DNA from: an uncultured Lachnospiraceae bacterium
GTDB taxonomy: Bacteria > Bacillota > Clostridia > Lachnospirales > Lachnospiraceae
Length of the DNA: 64,000 nt
Direction: 5' to 3'
NCBI GenBank assembly: GCA_944384155.1
Contig: CALWSG010000054.1
Span: forward strand, 29,672-93,671
Position 1 is the first letter of the stretch, and each line of letters starts with the position of its first letter. Shown piece after piece: positions 17,277 to 26,468 of the stretch. The notes below the pieces were generated by a model, which made no database searches, was not told the DNA's origin, and saw only the letters and a list, made by a program, of their open reading frames with translations. Both the position numbers and the translations under genes were made by a program.

Positions 17277-17936
17277 CTAACATAACAAATATTTTAACAG
17301 CTCCTCAGGCTTATCTATAAAATTTTTTCCCCCCTGCTTTATAAGGAGCTTCTTATCCCTAAAGCCCCATGTAACCAGAACATTCATGATTCCTGCATTT
17401 CTTGCAGTAGCTATATCTACCTCGGAATCACCTACATATATAACATTTTCCTTCTTACTTCCAAGTATTTTTATTGCCTCATATACTGAATCAGGTGCAG
17501 GCTTTCTGTTAAAGCCGGGTCTGTCACCTATTGCCACATCTATAATATCTCCAAAGTATAAGCGGCTTAACTCACTAACTGCCCCCTGATTTTTATTTGA
17601 CACTATTGCCTGTTTTATTCCCATAGACTTTAGTTTCTTTATCAAGTCTGTTACACCGTCATATGGTTTTGTTTTATTCAGGCAGTTATCCGTATAATAG
17701 CTTTTAAACTCTGACAAAACCTCCTGATACAGCTTATCATCAACATACTCAGGAACTGCTTGTCTTATAAGCTTTCCTATACCATTTCCCACAAAACATC
17801 TTATCTCATCTATAGTACGCGTAGGAAAACCAAAGACTTCCATTGTATGATTAACTCCGTCCGTTAAATCTTCTAAGGTATATAGGAGAGTTCCATCTAA
17901 ATCAAAAATAACAGTATCGTATTTTTTCGTTTCCAT
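17277..17936 (-). CDS. HAD-superfamily phosphatase (phosphoglycolate-phosphatase-like)
   Basis: 219 aa. HAD motif I is VIFDLDGTLLYT, motif II is IVSNKNQG, and motif IV is YVGDSEVD; a helical cap follows motif I. The closest functional group is Gph/PpaX-like phosphatases that dephosphorylate 2-phosphoglycolate or hydrolyse pyrophosphate, but the substrate is not certain. The ATG at 17936 (METKKYD) follows GGCGGTGAT; a start 51 bp earlier lacks a clear site. Confidence 0.85.
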   Translation of the reverse strand: METKKYDTVIFDLDGTLLYTLEDLTDGVNHTMEVFGFPTRTIDEIRCFVGNGIGKLIRQAVPEYVDDKLYQEVLSEFKSYYTDNCLNKTKPYDGVTDLIKKLKSMGIKQAIVSNKNQGAVSELSRLYFGDIIDVAIGDRPGFNRKPAPDSVYEAIKILGSKKENVIYVGDSEVDIATARNAGIMNVLVTWGFRDKKLLIKQGGKNFIDKPEELLKYLLC

Positions 17937-17972
17937 TATATCACCGCCTAATCTGCAAAATTCTAAAATTGC

Positions 17973-18008
17973 AAAATGCACGGACAATTAAATTATCTGT
18001 CCATGCAT
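17973..18008 (-). terminator. Terminator after the aldolase gene
   Basis: Minus strand ATGCATGGACA pairs with TGTCCGTGCAT (one G-T pair) and is followed by TTTT. It ends the transcript of the DmpG-like gene and separates it from the HAD gene. Confidence 0.75.
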
Positions 18009-18032
18009 TTCATTTTATCACATTATTTTTTA

Positions 18033-19016
18033 TTACTCAATATCTAAAAGCTCCTGATACAGTTTAGAGTAATCTGTTCTTTTTTCTTTCAGGAATTTTA
18101 TTGCAGTGCTTGGATGGCTGTTTAATATTCCTGTTAAAAGATATGGTATATCATATCCCCACACAACGCCGTCATCCTTAAGCTTTAATATATGCTTTTC
18201 AACAAAATCCATTATAGGTACAAGATTGTATTTAGGATTTCTTAAAAAGCCTAATAGCGATTCTAAAAAGCAGTTGCCGGCACCCCTTCCCATGCCGCTT
18301 ACTGTTGCATCAAGAATGCTTACTCCCTGCTTCATGGCTGTAATAGTATTTGCAAATGCCAGCTGTTGATTGTTATGTGAATGTATTCCAACATTTTTAC
18401 CTGATGCCTTTGCAATGGCGGTATATTTTTCTGCAAGTCTCTCTATCTGCTCTGGATAAAATGAACCGAAACTGTCTACAAGATATATTGTATCTACACC
18501 TCCGCTTTTTGCTATAAGCTCAAGTCCATTGTCAAGGTCCTCATCATTAACCTTTGATACTGCCATAATATTTATTGAGGTCTCGTATCCCTTTTGCTTT
18601 GCATCCTCTGCCATCTCTATTGCGGCAGGTATCTGGTGTATATAGCAGGCTGTTCTCACCAAATCTATAACGCTGTCCTTTCTGTCAATAATATCCTTTT
18701 TAAAATCAGTTCTTCCCACATCTGTCATAACAGATATTTTTAAATCCGTATTATTCTCTCCAACAATTCCCCTTATAGCTTCCTCATCACAGAATTTCCA
18801 CTTTCCGAAATCCCCTACATTAAAAATCTCCTTTGATGCCTTATATCCAAACTCCATATAATCAACACCGGCTTTTACATTTGCCTTATATAAATCCTTT
18901 ACAAACTCATCAGTAAAGTAAAAATTATTTACAAGACCTCCATCTCTCAATGTACAATCCATAACCATTATGTCAGGACGATATGACACTAAGGTTCCGT
19001 TATTTGTTGTATCCAT
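18033..19016 (-). CDS. DmpG-like aldolase (DRE-TIM metallolyase, HMGL-like)
   Basis: 327 aa. The start of the barrel, MDCTLRDGGLVNN, has the DRE-type metal and substrate motif (R-D), and GIHSHNNQQLA carries the His-x-His metal ligands. It resembles 4-hydroxy-2-oxovalerate aldolase and related HMG-CoA lyase family enzymes. The partner acetaldehyde dehydrogenase usual for DmpG is absent from the neighbourhood, and the C-terminal communication domain is short, so a free-standing aldol or Claisen reaction on another substrate is possible. A strong promoter and a palindrome-rich leader precede it. Confidence 0.75.
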   Translation of the reverse strand: MDTTNNGTLVSYRPDIMVMDCTLRDGGLVNNFYFTDEFVKDLYKANVKAGVDYMEFGYKASKEIFNVGDFGKWKFCDEEAIRGIVGENNTDLKISVMTDVGRTDFKKDIIDRKDSVIDLVRTACYIHQIPAAIEMAEDAKQKGYETSINIMAVSKVNDEDLDNGLELIAKSGGVDTIYLVDSFGSFYPEQIERLAEKYTAIAKASGKNVGIHSHNNQQLAFANTITAMKQGVSILDATVSGMGRGAGNCFLESLLGFLRNPKYNLVPIMDFVEKHILKLKDDGVVWGYDIPYLLTGILNSHPSTAIKFLKEKRTDYSKLYQELLDIE

Positions 19017-19058
19017 TTCTGCATTCCTTCCTCTTTTCCCTTTTGTTTTATGTATTGC

Positions 19059-19094
19059 TTTAAACCATTACGCTTTAAAGCGTTGAAGTTTAAA
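19059..19094 (-). promoter_or_regulatory. Three TTTAAA motifs at 15-bp spacing around a perfect palindrome
   Basis: TTTAAA starts at 19059, 19074 and 19089, exactly 15 bp apart. The middle copy is the centre of the 14-bp perfect palindrome ACGCTTTAAAGCGT (19070-19083), and both outer copies read TTTAAACCA. It lies between the aldolase promoter and its start codon and looks like an operator. Confidence 0.5.
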
Positions 19095-19111
19095 CCAATA
19101 AACTGTTTAAT

Positions 19112-19140
19112 ATAATACAACCGGAAATAAATTTTGTCAA
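19112..19140 (-). promoter_or_regulatory. SigA-type promoter of the DmpG-like gene
   Basis: Minus strand TTGACA (19140-19135), 17-bp spacer, TATTAT (19117-19112). Perfect -35 and near-consensus -10. Confidence 0.8.
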
Positions 19141-19163
19141 GCATCTGTTCCATATAATAGCTT

Positions 19164-20015
19164 TTATTCTTCACTGCCTACATTTTTCAACGCATCATAC
19201 ACTTTCTTTAAATCGGCATCACTTTCCAAAGCTATTCCAAGCTGATTGTTTATATTAGATATAAGCTCTGAATATTGGGCATTATCCTGAACTCTGTTTG
19301 TGTACATGTCAATCTCCTCGCCCACCTCGAAATTGTGAAGCTTATAGCCGCTGTCTGTTTTTACAAGAAGGAATGTATCCATGGCAGGAGCTACTGTGTT
19401 TATATTTTTAAACTTCATGTTATAAGTAACACACACAATCTCCTTTCCGTCCTCAGTTTCATACAAAACGTAACATACAATATTCTGAACTGCTTCAACA
19501 TATTTATTTAAATAAGAATAGCTTGATTCAGAAACATTCTGCATATTTTCATAGCACTGTGACAGTGCCTCCTCGTTCCATTCTACAACAGAATTTTGAA
19601 AATACTTCTCAAAAAGCTGGTTATACTCCGAATCGGCTGCTTCTGCCAAAAGAACCTCCTCTTCCGGTGTCTCTGTGGTTTCCTGCAAAGCCTCTGTTGT
19701 CTTAGGTTCCGTTGCCTTCTGACTGTCCTTTTCCTTACCTGTGTTTACAATAATCAGTGCTACTAAAAGTATTATTATCAAAATACCTAAAATTGTCCAA
19801 AGCACCTTCATTTTATTACTTTGATAAAATTTAATTATAGGGTTTTCCTTAAAACTCCAGCCTTTTTTATTCCTGTCCCTTCTATTTTCTTCTGCCTTTA
19901 CAGCCCTTTCGTACCCGTCAAGGTCTCTCTCTAAATATTCTACAATATCATTATCTTCCGTCTCTTCATCTAATATATAATTCTTATCCTTATCGCTCAA
20001 TTTTATTTCCTCCAA
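19164..20015 (-). CDS. Single-pass membrane protein of unknown function
   Basis: 283 aa. A charged cytoplasmic N-terminus (residues 1-68) is followed by one hydrophobic helix (LWTILGILIIILLVALIIV, about 71-90), a Thr/Glu-rich linker and a ~150-residue external domain with many aromatic residues. The outer domain has an NTF2-like flavour (alternating strands, small size), but this is a guess. Similar architectures are common in Lachnospiraceae and uncharacterised. It ends about 30 bp before the aldolase promoter. A GGAGG-like ribosome-binding site precedes the ATG at 20015. Confidence 0.7.
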   Translation of the reverse strand: MEEIKLSDKDKNYILDEETEDNDIVEYLERDLDGYERAVKAEENRRDRNKKGWSFKENPIIKFYQSNKMKVLWTILGILIIILLVALIIVNTGKEKDSQKATEPKTTEALQETTETPEEEVLLAEAADSEYNQLFEKYFQNSVVEWNEEALSQCYENMQNVSESSYSYLNKYVEAVQNIVCYVLYETEDGKEIVCVTYNMKFKNINTVAPAMDTFLLVKTDSGYKLHNFEVGEEIDMYTNRVQDNAQYSELISNINNQLGIALESDADLKKVYDALKNVGSEE

Positions 20016-20116
20016 AAATACACTTGAATTTCTGTAAATTGCATTTCAATGTGCCAAAATGTATTGGGGTGATTTTGACACTATAAACTAAAATGCGGAA
20101 ACTAAAAAATACAGTA

Positions 20117-20145
20117 TTGCCATTTTTGATTTTATTGGGTATAAT
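20117..20145 (+). promoter_or_regulatory. Promoter of tRNA-Arg
   Basis: TTGCCA (20117-20122), 17-bp spacer, TATAAT (20140-20145), ending 8 bp before the mature tRNA 5' end. Confidence 0.85.
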
Positions 20146-20153
20146 CTTGTTAT

Positions 20154-20225
20154 GCATGCGTAGTCCAATGGATAGAACGTACCTCTCCGGAAGGTAAAAT
20201 GCGAGTTCGATTCTCGCCGCGTGCA
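20154..20225 (+). tRNA. tRNA-Arg (anticodon CCG)
   Basis: 72 nt cloverleaf. Acceptor GCATGCG pairs with CGCGTGC, the anticodon stem TACCT/AGGTA encloses CTCCGGA (anticodon CCG, reads CGG), and the T arm is GCGAG-TTCGATT-CTCGC. The D stem has one mismatch (C12-A23). CCA is not encoded. A short T-run follows. Confidence 0.95.
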
Positions 20226-20264
20226 TTTTTGTTATGGTAAAACATGTAAAATACTTAATCACTT

Positions 20265-21200
20265 TTAAGGGATAAGTATTCTGTCCTTCTTTAAATCATA
20301 CATGTAAATATGGTCTGATAATATTTCATATCGTTCAACCTCATCCTTATTTACATTTCTAACCATATGATTCAGCTCATCCTTATCTGCACCGCCCGCA
20401 GAAATTAAAATCACCTCATGTATGCTGCTGGGAATTATATACAAATCATTACCCATAAATGCTGCAAAATTTCGTATTACATCATCATATAAGATACATG
20501 CTGCCCCATTTATTTTCAAATTATTTGTAAGCACAAACATCTTTCCCTTTTTATTATTATTTCCGGCTTCAGCTTTTTCTATTCCATCTGTCTCATTAGC
20601 AAACTCACTGTCTGCTTCATTTCTTTCATTATCAAATCCGTTTATCACATCATTTATATCTTTTATCTCATACCTGAGCAGCCTTGGAGTATTACGCTTT
20701 GCAATGGCAAACAACGCCTCTTTTCTCACATTCCACATTTCAAGATATCTGTTATGAATAAGTGCAGTTGCATTTTTTATTTCATCAGTATTTATTATAA
20801 AATAAAAAACCACTGCCAAATCAAGATACTCATAATACGGAACATCCTTAAGAAGCTTTTTATTGCTGTCTCTGTTTACCACTTTAAATACTATGCTGTT
20901 TTTTACCCTGCTAAAATCTTTAAAATAATCAATACTTATGCTGCTGTTTATTTTATAATTCTTATAGGCTTTGTATATCATTGATATTATATCACTGATA
21001 CACTTACCCCTTTTATATTCTTCATAATAATCATTTAAATATATGGTAGGTGATATAACTCCTTCACCCTCCATTATAACAAGGGCATCCAGCTCACAAT
21101 CATTATTTTTTATAATTGTCTTTAAATCTATCCTGCTGTTTCCCCCCATTATTTCCTTAAAGCTGTCTTTTATATAGTTAATAAACTCAGTGTAATCCAT
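20265..21200 (-). CDS. DUF5688 family protein
   Basis: 311 aa. The sequence starts with MDYTEFINYIKDSFKEIMG and contains SPTIYLNDYYEEYKRG and LTNNLKINGAACILYDD, typical of the DUF5688 family that is frequent in Lachnospiraceae. Function is unknown; no signal peptide or membrane helix is seen, so it is probably cytoplasmic. The ATG at 21200 has GGAGG at proper spacing; the ATG 12 bp earlier would overlap that site. Confidence 0.8.
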   Translation of the reverse strand: MDYTEFINYIKDSFKEIMGGNSRIDLKTIIKNNDCELDALVIMEGEGVISPTIYLNDYYEEYKRGKCISDIISMIYKAYKNYKINSSISIDYFKDFSRVKNSIVFKVVNRDSNKKLLKDVPYYEYLDLAVVFYFIINTDEIKNATALIHNRYLEMWNVRKEALFAIAKRNTPRLLRYEIKDINDVINGFDNERNEADSEFANETDGIEKAEAGNNNKKGKMFVLTNNLKINGAACILYDDVIRNFAAFMGNDLYIIPSSIHEVILISAGGADKDELNHMVRNVNKDEVERYEILSDHIYMYDLKKDRILIP

Positions 21201-21324
21201 AAATACCTCCATTAGTATAAAGGCTATTAATGAATTAATAATAAACTTTGCTTTAAGATATTTATATATTATATTAACACATTATTAATGTCAATATGTT
21301 TTCGACAAAATATGACATTTCTCT

Positions 21325-23136
21325 TTACTTTTTAAGGATTAAAACTTTTTCCTCAATCTCTCCAAATACTATATATCCCTGCTCCTTAAGCTCCTTTATC
21401 ACTTTTTCATATTTTGTCCTTGAAGATTCATACCTCATGTCAAACACAAAATAATCTGTTATTGTATCTTTATATGAATCATAATCATGTATTTCATCTC
21501 TTTGTGACAATGCAGGTACAAACCATGTTGAAGCACTGACTGATGCGTTCTTTGGTATTGTTTCAAAAAGCTCTAAAATCTCCATATTATCTTCCAGGCA
21601 GGCCTCTGCCTCCGTATAGTAGGAATTTTTATCTGCCAATGCATTTGTGGTACAAAGAAGGGATGCCGTAACCATAAGAAGTATGCATCTTTTTTTCCTA
21701 AGTGTCTCTGCTCCCTCAAAATACATAATCGCCATATATATAAGAAGGGTACATGAACCATATGTATATTGAAATCCAATATCATACTGGTATCCGTAGT
21801 TTGTAAGAAAATTCATTACCATATAAGGAATCATTAATATATACATGGATATTTTTTTTGCAAACAGAGGAGTAAATAATAAAGGTACCATTGTCCAAAG
21901 GAAAAACTCAAGCTTTTCCGTTTTCATAAGCTGCTTTATTACATATGCCGGATCCTTTAATATATTCATAACCATGCCTGTCAGTCCGTCCTCTGAGGAA
22001 ACCATAAGATTGTCATACCTTCCTATGGAGTTAATGGAGCTTCCATGACCAAACTTATTAAGACAATAAAACACTATACAGAAATATAATACTGCTCCTG
22101 CCAATATTATTAAACCTGTTAATTTTTCTTTCTTTTCTCTTTTGTATGCCAGTATAAATAAGCCGATACATGCCACATAAATGGCCGCATCTTCTTTTAC
22201 CATCAGGCTTAAAAGAGTAAATATTATAATGCCTGCCCTTCTTTTTTTAACTGACATATTTTCATTGTCAAGAAAATATATAAGCCACAAAAGAAGCGGC
22301 GGAAGAAATTTATTTTCATGGAAATCATAAAACAAACCGCTTCTCATAGTCGGATAAAGCAAAAATACCGTTACAAGACCGCCTGTTATAAGATTTGACA
22401 TTTTTTTATTTCTGCATATAAAATATATAGGAATGGCACCTGACATCACTATAAGAAGCTGCATAACTATAAGCGTTACAGGACTTGGAAATATCATATA
22501 TACAGGGAGTATAAGATAAAAGACAGGTGAAAAATGAATGGCAAAATGTGAAAGATAGTAATTTCTCTCACAGGTTGTCATAGGCATTCCAGTCTCTTTC
22601 ATATAATAATACATTTGTGAAAATATGCCAAAATCAAATGTAGGCGTTCTAAACAAATAATATCTCAAAACAACGAGAGAGCCTACATATATCAGCGTAA
22701 GCACCGCCACAAATATAATAAACATAAAAACCATTTTTTTTCCTGGCACAAATTGCTTTAATGTACATGGAAAACGAAGAAGAATATATCTTACTGCCAA
22801 TATTACAAAAAAGACAACAGTTACAGTAAAATATATATCCCTTCCAACAAACAATATGAAAAATCCAAATGCAACAGACACAGCCATAAATATAACTGCA
22901 TCAATATTATGAATCCTGCTTTTTTTTGCCATAACAGAAATACAGGTTACAATAATGAATGTACAAATAATTAATATTATAAAACCTATATTATTAATGT
23001 GATTAACATATTCTATCTTATTCCACTCACTGTCTATTGTCACAAGATTGACAAGTGCCACAATAAGTAATGCTGAAATTACTCTCATAACATACGTCTC
23101 ACATATACTTAAATCCCTATCCTTATATCCCTTCAT
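21325..23136 (-). CDS. DUF2079 polytopic membrane protein
   Basis: 603 aa with about 11-13 hydrophobic helices. It carries DUF2079 hallmarks: TPTFDFGIFSQMYYYM, HFSPVFYLILPVY and GLFYDFHENKF. The fold is related to GT-C-type glycosyltransferases and to membrane mannosyltransferase-like proteins. The C-terminus (from about 510) is soluble and likely external. Probably acts on lipid-linked sugars or the envelope, but no substrate is known. A GAAGG ribosome-binding site is 5 bp before the ATG. Confidence 0.8.
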   Translation of the reverse strand: MKGYKDRDLSICETYVMRVISALLIVALVNLVTIDSEWNKIEYVNHINNIGFIILIICTFIIVTCISVMAKKSRIHNIDAVIFMAVSVAFGFFILFVGRDIYFTVTVVFFVILAVRYILLRFPCTLKQFVPGKKMVFMFIIFVAVLTLIYVGSLVVLRYYLFRTPTFDFGIFSQMYYYMKETGMPMTTCERNYYLSHFAIHFSPVFYLILPVYMIFPSPVTLIVMQLLIVMSGAIPIYFICRNKKMSNLITGGLVTVFLLYPTMRSGLFYDFHENKFLPPLLLWLIYFLDNENMSVKKRRAGIIIFTLLSLMVKEDAAIYVACIGLFILAYKREKKEKLTGLIILAGAVLYFCIVFYCLNKFGHGSSINSIGRYDNLMVSSEDGLTGMVMNILKDPAYVIKQLMKTEKLEFFLWTMVPLLFTPLFAKKISMYILMIPYMVMNFLTNYGYQYDIGFQYTYGSCTLLIYMAIMYFEGAETLRKKRCILLMVTASLLCTTNALADKNSYYTEAEACLEDNMEILELFETIPKNASVSASTWFVPALSQRDEIHDYDSYKDTITDYFVFDMRYESSRTKYEKVIKELKEQGYIVFGEIEEKVLILKK

Positions 23137-23180
23137 AAAACCTTCTCTTTCCTACAGTATTTTATTCCTATATCATAAAT

Positions 23181-23209
23181 AATGCTGCCGCATAATATGC
23201 AGCAGCATT
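23181..23209 (-). terminator. Candidate terminator after efp
   Basis: AATGCTGCTGCATA pairs with TATGCGGCAGCATT (one G-T pair) around a short loop, starting 12 bp past the efp stop. The T-run is weak (ATTTATG). Confidence 0.55.
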
Positions 23210-23220
23210 TCTTTTCCGCC

Positions 23221-23778
23221 TTATACTCTTGAAAGATATTCACCTGTTCTTGTATCAATTTTTATTACATCATTCTGCTCTACAAATAACGGAACATAAA
23301 CCGTTGCTCCCGTTTCCACTATAGCCGGCTTAGTTGCTCCTGTTGCAGTATCACCCTTAAATCCAGGTTCAGTATCTGTAACCTCAAGCTCTACAAACAA
23401 CGGCGGCTCAATGGCAAATACCTGTCCGTTATGAGAACATATCTTTACCATTTCATTTTCCTTGACAAACTTTAATGAATCACCTACACTATCTTCATTT
23501 AATGCTATCTGCTCAAATGTTTCAGTGTCCATAAAGTTGTATAATTCACCATCGGTATATAAATACTGCATGTCCTTTCTTTCAATACGTGCCTGTGGGA
23601 ACTTTTCTGTAGGACGGAAAGTTTTTTCCACAACACCGCCGTTTTTAATATTCTTTAATTTAGTTCTTACGAAAGCCGCTCCCTTACCCGGCTTTACATG
23701 CTGAAATTCAATAATCTGGAATACATTTCCTTCAATTTCCACTGTTAATCCGTTTCTAAAATCGCCTGCTGATATCAT
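23221..23778 (-). CDS. efp: Elongation factor P
   Basis: 185 aa, standard length. N-terminal KOW-like domain with the modification loop [17 protein letters not shown], then two OB domains ending in [14 protein letters not shown], the EF-P signature. EF-P binds the ribosome between P and E sites and relieves stalling at polyproline stretches. The modified residue position is Lys in the PGKG loop. It is followed by a hairpin and appears monocistronic. Confidence 0.97.
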   Translation of the reverse strand: MISAGDFRNGLTVEIEGNVFQIIEFQHVKPGKGAAFVRTKLKNIKNGGVVEKTFRPTEKFPQARIERKDMQYLYTDGELYNFMDTETFEQIALNEDSVGDSLKFVKENEMVKICSHNGQVFAIEPPLFVELEVTDTEPGFKGDTATGATKPAIVETGATVYVPLFVEQNDVIKIDTRTGEYLSRV

Positions 23779-23908
23779 AAAAATCCTCCTTAATCAGGTG
23801 CCGTAAGATGTATATAAGGCACACACTGAATATATTTTATAATATATAGATATTTTTTTCAACATATTTTTTACATTTTTTATCTTACACCAGCATACAT
23901 CATTCTTA

Positions 23909-24379
23909 TTATTTTTTAAGGTCTCCTGATGCCGGATTATCAATCAGCTCCCCATGGCTCGTAAAACGTGAGCCATGACATGGACAATCCCATGAATTTT
24001 CCTGTGGATTCCATTTTAATGCACAGCCCATGTGAGGACAGCGTTTGCCGGATAATGTTAAAAGATTTCCAATCGCCTCAAAAGTATTTACCGCAAGCTG
24101 AGGATGAATAATACTACGGGATGGTGAAAATACCGAAGCATAAGGTGTTTCTCTTCCCATAACCATATCCGTAAGTATTTTTGCCGTTGTATTCTTTGTA
24201 ATTCCGCTGCATATTCTGTTTTTCTCCACCAAGGCATAGTGAATACCTGATTTCTCAAGCATATATCCGCAAAGAATTCCTGCCATACCACCGCCTATCA
24301 CTAATACATCCACATTTATATCATTTTGCAGACGCTCAAAGCAAGGCAGCTCCCATGTTTCTGTCCAAACAGACTTCAC
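23909..24379 (-). pseudogene. FAD-dependent oxidoreductase/Rieske protein with large internal deletion
   Basis: 156 aa in frame. Residues 1-67 match the N-terminus of DadA-like FAD oxidoreductases: VLVIGGGMAGILCGYML with GGGMAG at 29-34, and GITKNTTAK. From about residue 68 it jumps to the C-terminal part with FSPSRS and a complete Rieske motif, C114-P-H116 and C132-x-x-H135 (CPHMGC, CPCHGS). Full-length relatives are near 500 aa, so more than 300 residues of the FAD domain are missing. Reading frame, GTG start and a strong AAGGAGGTGAT site are intact, so a small Rieske protein may still be made; catalytic flavin chemistry is not expected. Confidence 0.75.
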
Positions 24380-24439
24380 AGTATCACCTCCTTGGGTTAG
24401 TATGCATCATATCGAAAAAAATATTTTAAACAGCCTTTT

Positions 24440-24961
24440 CTACAGCATATTAATATTAGAATACTTTTCCATTATCTCACCGCAAATATTCTTTATGGAT
24501 TTTTTATCTGTTTCCACTATTATATCTGCCACCTCATAATATCTGTCTTTTCTCTTATTCATAAGCCCGGTTATAAACTCAATATTCATATTACCGTTTA
24601 AAATTGGTCTGTCCTTTGAATTTTTTACTCTTTCATATATTGTTTCAGGCAATGCCGTTAGCAAAACAATAACACCGTTTTCCTTCATTAATTTTACATT
24701 TTCATCCTTTATGACTGCTCCTCCTCCGCAGGATACTATAAGTCCCCTTTCTCTTTGTATATCTGCTAAATACCTTGTCTCTAACTGTCTGAAATATTCC
24801 TCTCCATGATTTTTAAATATATCATTAATAGAACAGCCTTCTTTTTCTACTATGTACGCATCCATATCTATCTCTTTTCTTCCTGTCAATATACTAAGCT
24901 CTCTTGACACAGTAGTCTTTCCGGCTCCCATAAAGCCTATAAGCATGATGTTTTTTTTCAT
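24440..24961 (-). CDS. aroK: Shikimate kinase
   Basis: 173 aa, normal length. P-loop GFMGAGKTTVS, shikimate-binding DMDAYI and the GxGGG-type loop SCGGGAVIK, with lid residues KDRPIL. It phosphorylates shikimate at the 3-hydroxyl with ATP. It lies 40 bp downstream of aroD and is likely cotranscribed, giving a local two-step shikimate unit. Confidence 0.95.
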   Translation of the reverse strand: MKKNIMLIGFMGAGKTTVSRELSILTGRKEIDMDAYIVEKEGCSINDIFKNHGEEYFRQLETRYLADIQRERGLIVSCGGGAVIKDENVKLMKENGVIVLLTALPETIYERVKNSKDRPILNGNMNIEFITGLMNKRKDRYYEVADIIVETDKKSIKNICGEIMEKYSNINML

Positions 24962-25001
24962 ATGCAGTAATCTCCTTAAGTTATTTATGTTTTTATAATA
25001 T

Positions 25002-25766
25002 TTATTTTTGCTGTAAGCTTAATAGCTGCAGGCTTCTTTTTAGTTGCGCTGCCTCAGGCTGTCCCGGTGCAGATGCTCTCTGTACTGTGCCGAATGTGAC
25101 TGCTGAGCCGAATATTTCTCCTGTAATACGGCTCACCATCCCAAGCTGTCCCATGGATATTAAGATAGCCGGAATCTTTAAAAGTCTTTTTGCCCCCACA
25201 GATGCCTGAAGAAGTGTTATCACGTCCTCCTCATTAGCCGGCATAACGGCTATTTTTGCTATATCAGCACCTGCTCTCTCCATTTCCATTAATATGTTTA
25301 TTATCTTATCTTTATCCGGAGTTCTATTAAAATCATGATTTGATGCAATAACCGCCACATTAGCTTCTGCTGCTTTTTTTATTATATCTCCGGTTACATT
25401 GCTGCCAAGCATAATCTCCACATCTATAAGGTCAATCATGCCACCCTCCAGAACTGATTCTAACAGTGCCTTATAATTATGGCTTGCAATTTCCATTTCT
25501 CCCCCCTCCTGTTTTGTTCTGAAAGTAAAAAGCAAAGGAATATCCTCTATTACTTTTCTTATATCACCTAAAAGATTATTTACCCTGCTATAGTTAAGCA
25601 CATCTTCAAAAAAGTCGATGCGAAGCTCTATTATATCTATTTCACTTTTATAATTATCATGTATATTTTTTATTTCGTCTATAATTTCATTGTATTTTAC
25701 TGCTGTGACAGGAACACATATCTTAGGTGTTCCCTGACCTATATTAACGTTTCTTACTTTTACCAT
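25002..25766 (-). CDS. aroD: 3-dehydroquinate dehydratase, type I
   Basis: 254 aa TIM barrel. Catalytic His lies in ASNHDFNRTPD and the Schiff-base Lys in DIAKIAVMPAN; FRTKQEGGEM is the substrate-binding loop. It converts 3-dehydroquinate to 3-dehydroshikimate. Its start overlaps the end of the upstream membrane-protein gene by 23 bp, and aroK follows. Confidence 0.96.
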   Translation of the reverse strand: MVKVRNVNIGQGTPKICVPVTAVKYNEIIDEIKNIHDNYKSEIDIIELRIDFFEDVLNYSRVNNLLGDIRKVIEDIPLLFTFRTKQEGGEMEIASHNYKALLESVLEGGMIDLIDVEIMLGSNVTGDIIKKAAEANVAVIASNHDFNRTPDKDKIINILMEMERAGADIAKIAVMPANEEDVITLLQASVGAKRLLKIPAILISMGQLGMVSRITGEIFGSAVTFGTVQRASAPGQPEAAQLKRSLQLLSLQQK

Positions 25767-26433
25767 TATACTTTTTCTCCCTGGAAAATAAATTTTTTAT
25801 TTTTTTAAGCCAGCCTTTTATACAGGCCTTTATATATTCATACCGGCTTTTCCCGTATGTATTATTTTCCCGTAAATCATATTTGTCTTCAGGCTCCTCC
25901 ATTAAATCGCCCAAGGAGTATTTTCTTACTCCCTTCCTGCCTTCACCGTATAGCAAATCCTCCTCTAATTCATCAAATTCATCATATACACTGTTATACC
26001 GTGAAGCATTGTACCTTTCGCTTCTATTCCTTATCTCAGACCTGCCTGCATTTATAAAGGCATCTCTTCTTGCTTTTTCTACTCTTCGTCTAGCCTCCTC
26101 AAGCTGCCTTTTTTCTTCCTGAAGCCTTTTTCTTTTAAAACTTTCCCTCTTTTTCCGCTTTATCATGCTCCTTATAAAAAGAATAATTATAATAAAAGAT
26201 AAAACTACTATAAATGCTATGGCTGCCCTGCCTGATTTTAATGTATCCTCCTTTTTTACGGAGCCTGTGCCTGTCTTAGTTATTACATACATAATATCTG
26301 GATTGCTGTTTATAATCAGGCTTGATGCACCTGCCAGAATTATCACCGCCAAAATCGCAAGAACTGTCAGCACATCCTGTGCACTGTCACCGTATTTATA
26401 CCTTTTTTTCTTTTTTTTATTCTTTTCAGACAT
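25744..26433 (-). CDS. Two-helix membrane protein with charged coiled-coil, unknown
   Basis: 229 aa. A very basic N-terminus (KNKKKKKRYKYG) leads to two hydrophobic helices (about residues 20-41 and 68-88). A long Arg/Lys/Glu coiled coil follows (RKRLQEEKRQLEEARRRV), then a tail with Tyr and acidic clusters. No family recognised. It overlaps aroD, so cotranscription with aroD-aroK is likely. The topology suggests both ends are cytoplasmic. Confidence 0.65.
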   Translation of the reverse strand: MSEKNKKKKKRYKYGDSAQDVLTVLAILAVIILAGASSLIINSNPDIMYVITKTGTGSVKKEDTLKSGRAAIAFIVVLSFIIIILFIRSMIKRKKRESFKRKRLQEEKRQLEEARRRVEKARRDAFINAGRSEIRNRSERYNASRYNSVYDEFDELEEDLLYGEGRKGVRKYSLGDLMEEPEDKYDLRENNTYGKSRYEYIKACIKGWLKKIKNLFSREKKYNGKSKKR

Positions 26434-26468
26434 ATTATCACAGCCTTCCGCTTAAATATTATACCTTC

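Noticed and set aside
18989..19174. 61-codon minus frame overlapping the aldolase leader
   Set aside because: It covers the promoter and palindrome region and its codons are not conserved-looking.
19990..20262. 90-codon minus frame covering the tRNA-Arg
   Set aside because: It runs antisense through a tRNA and its promoter and has no family resemblance.
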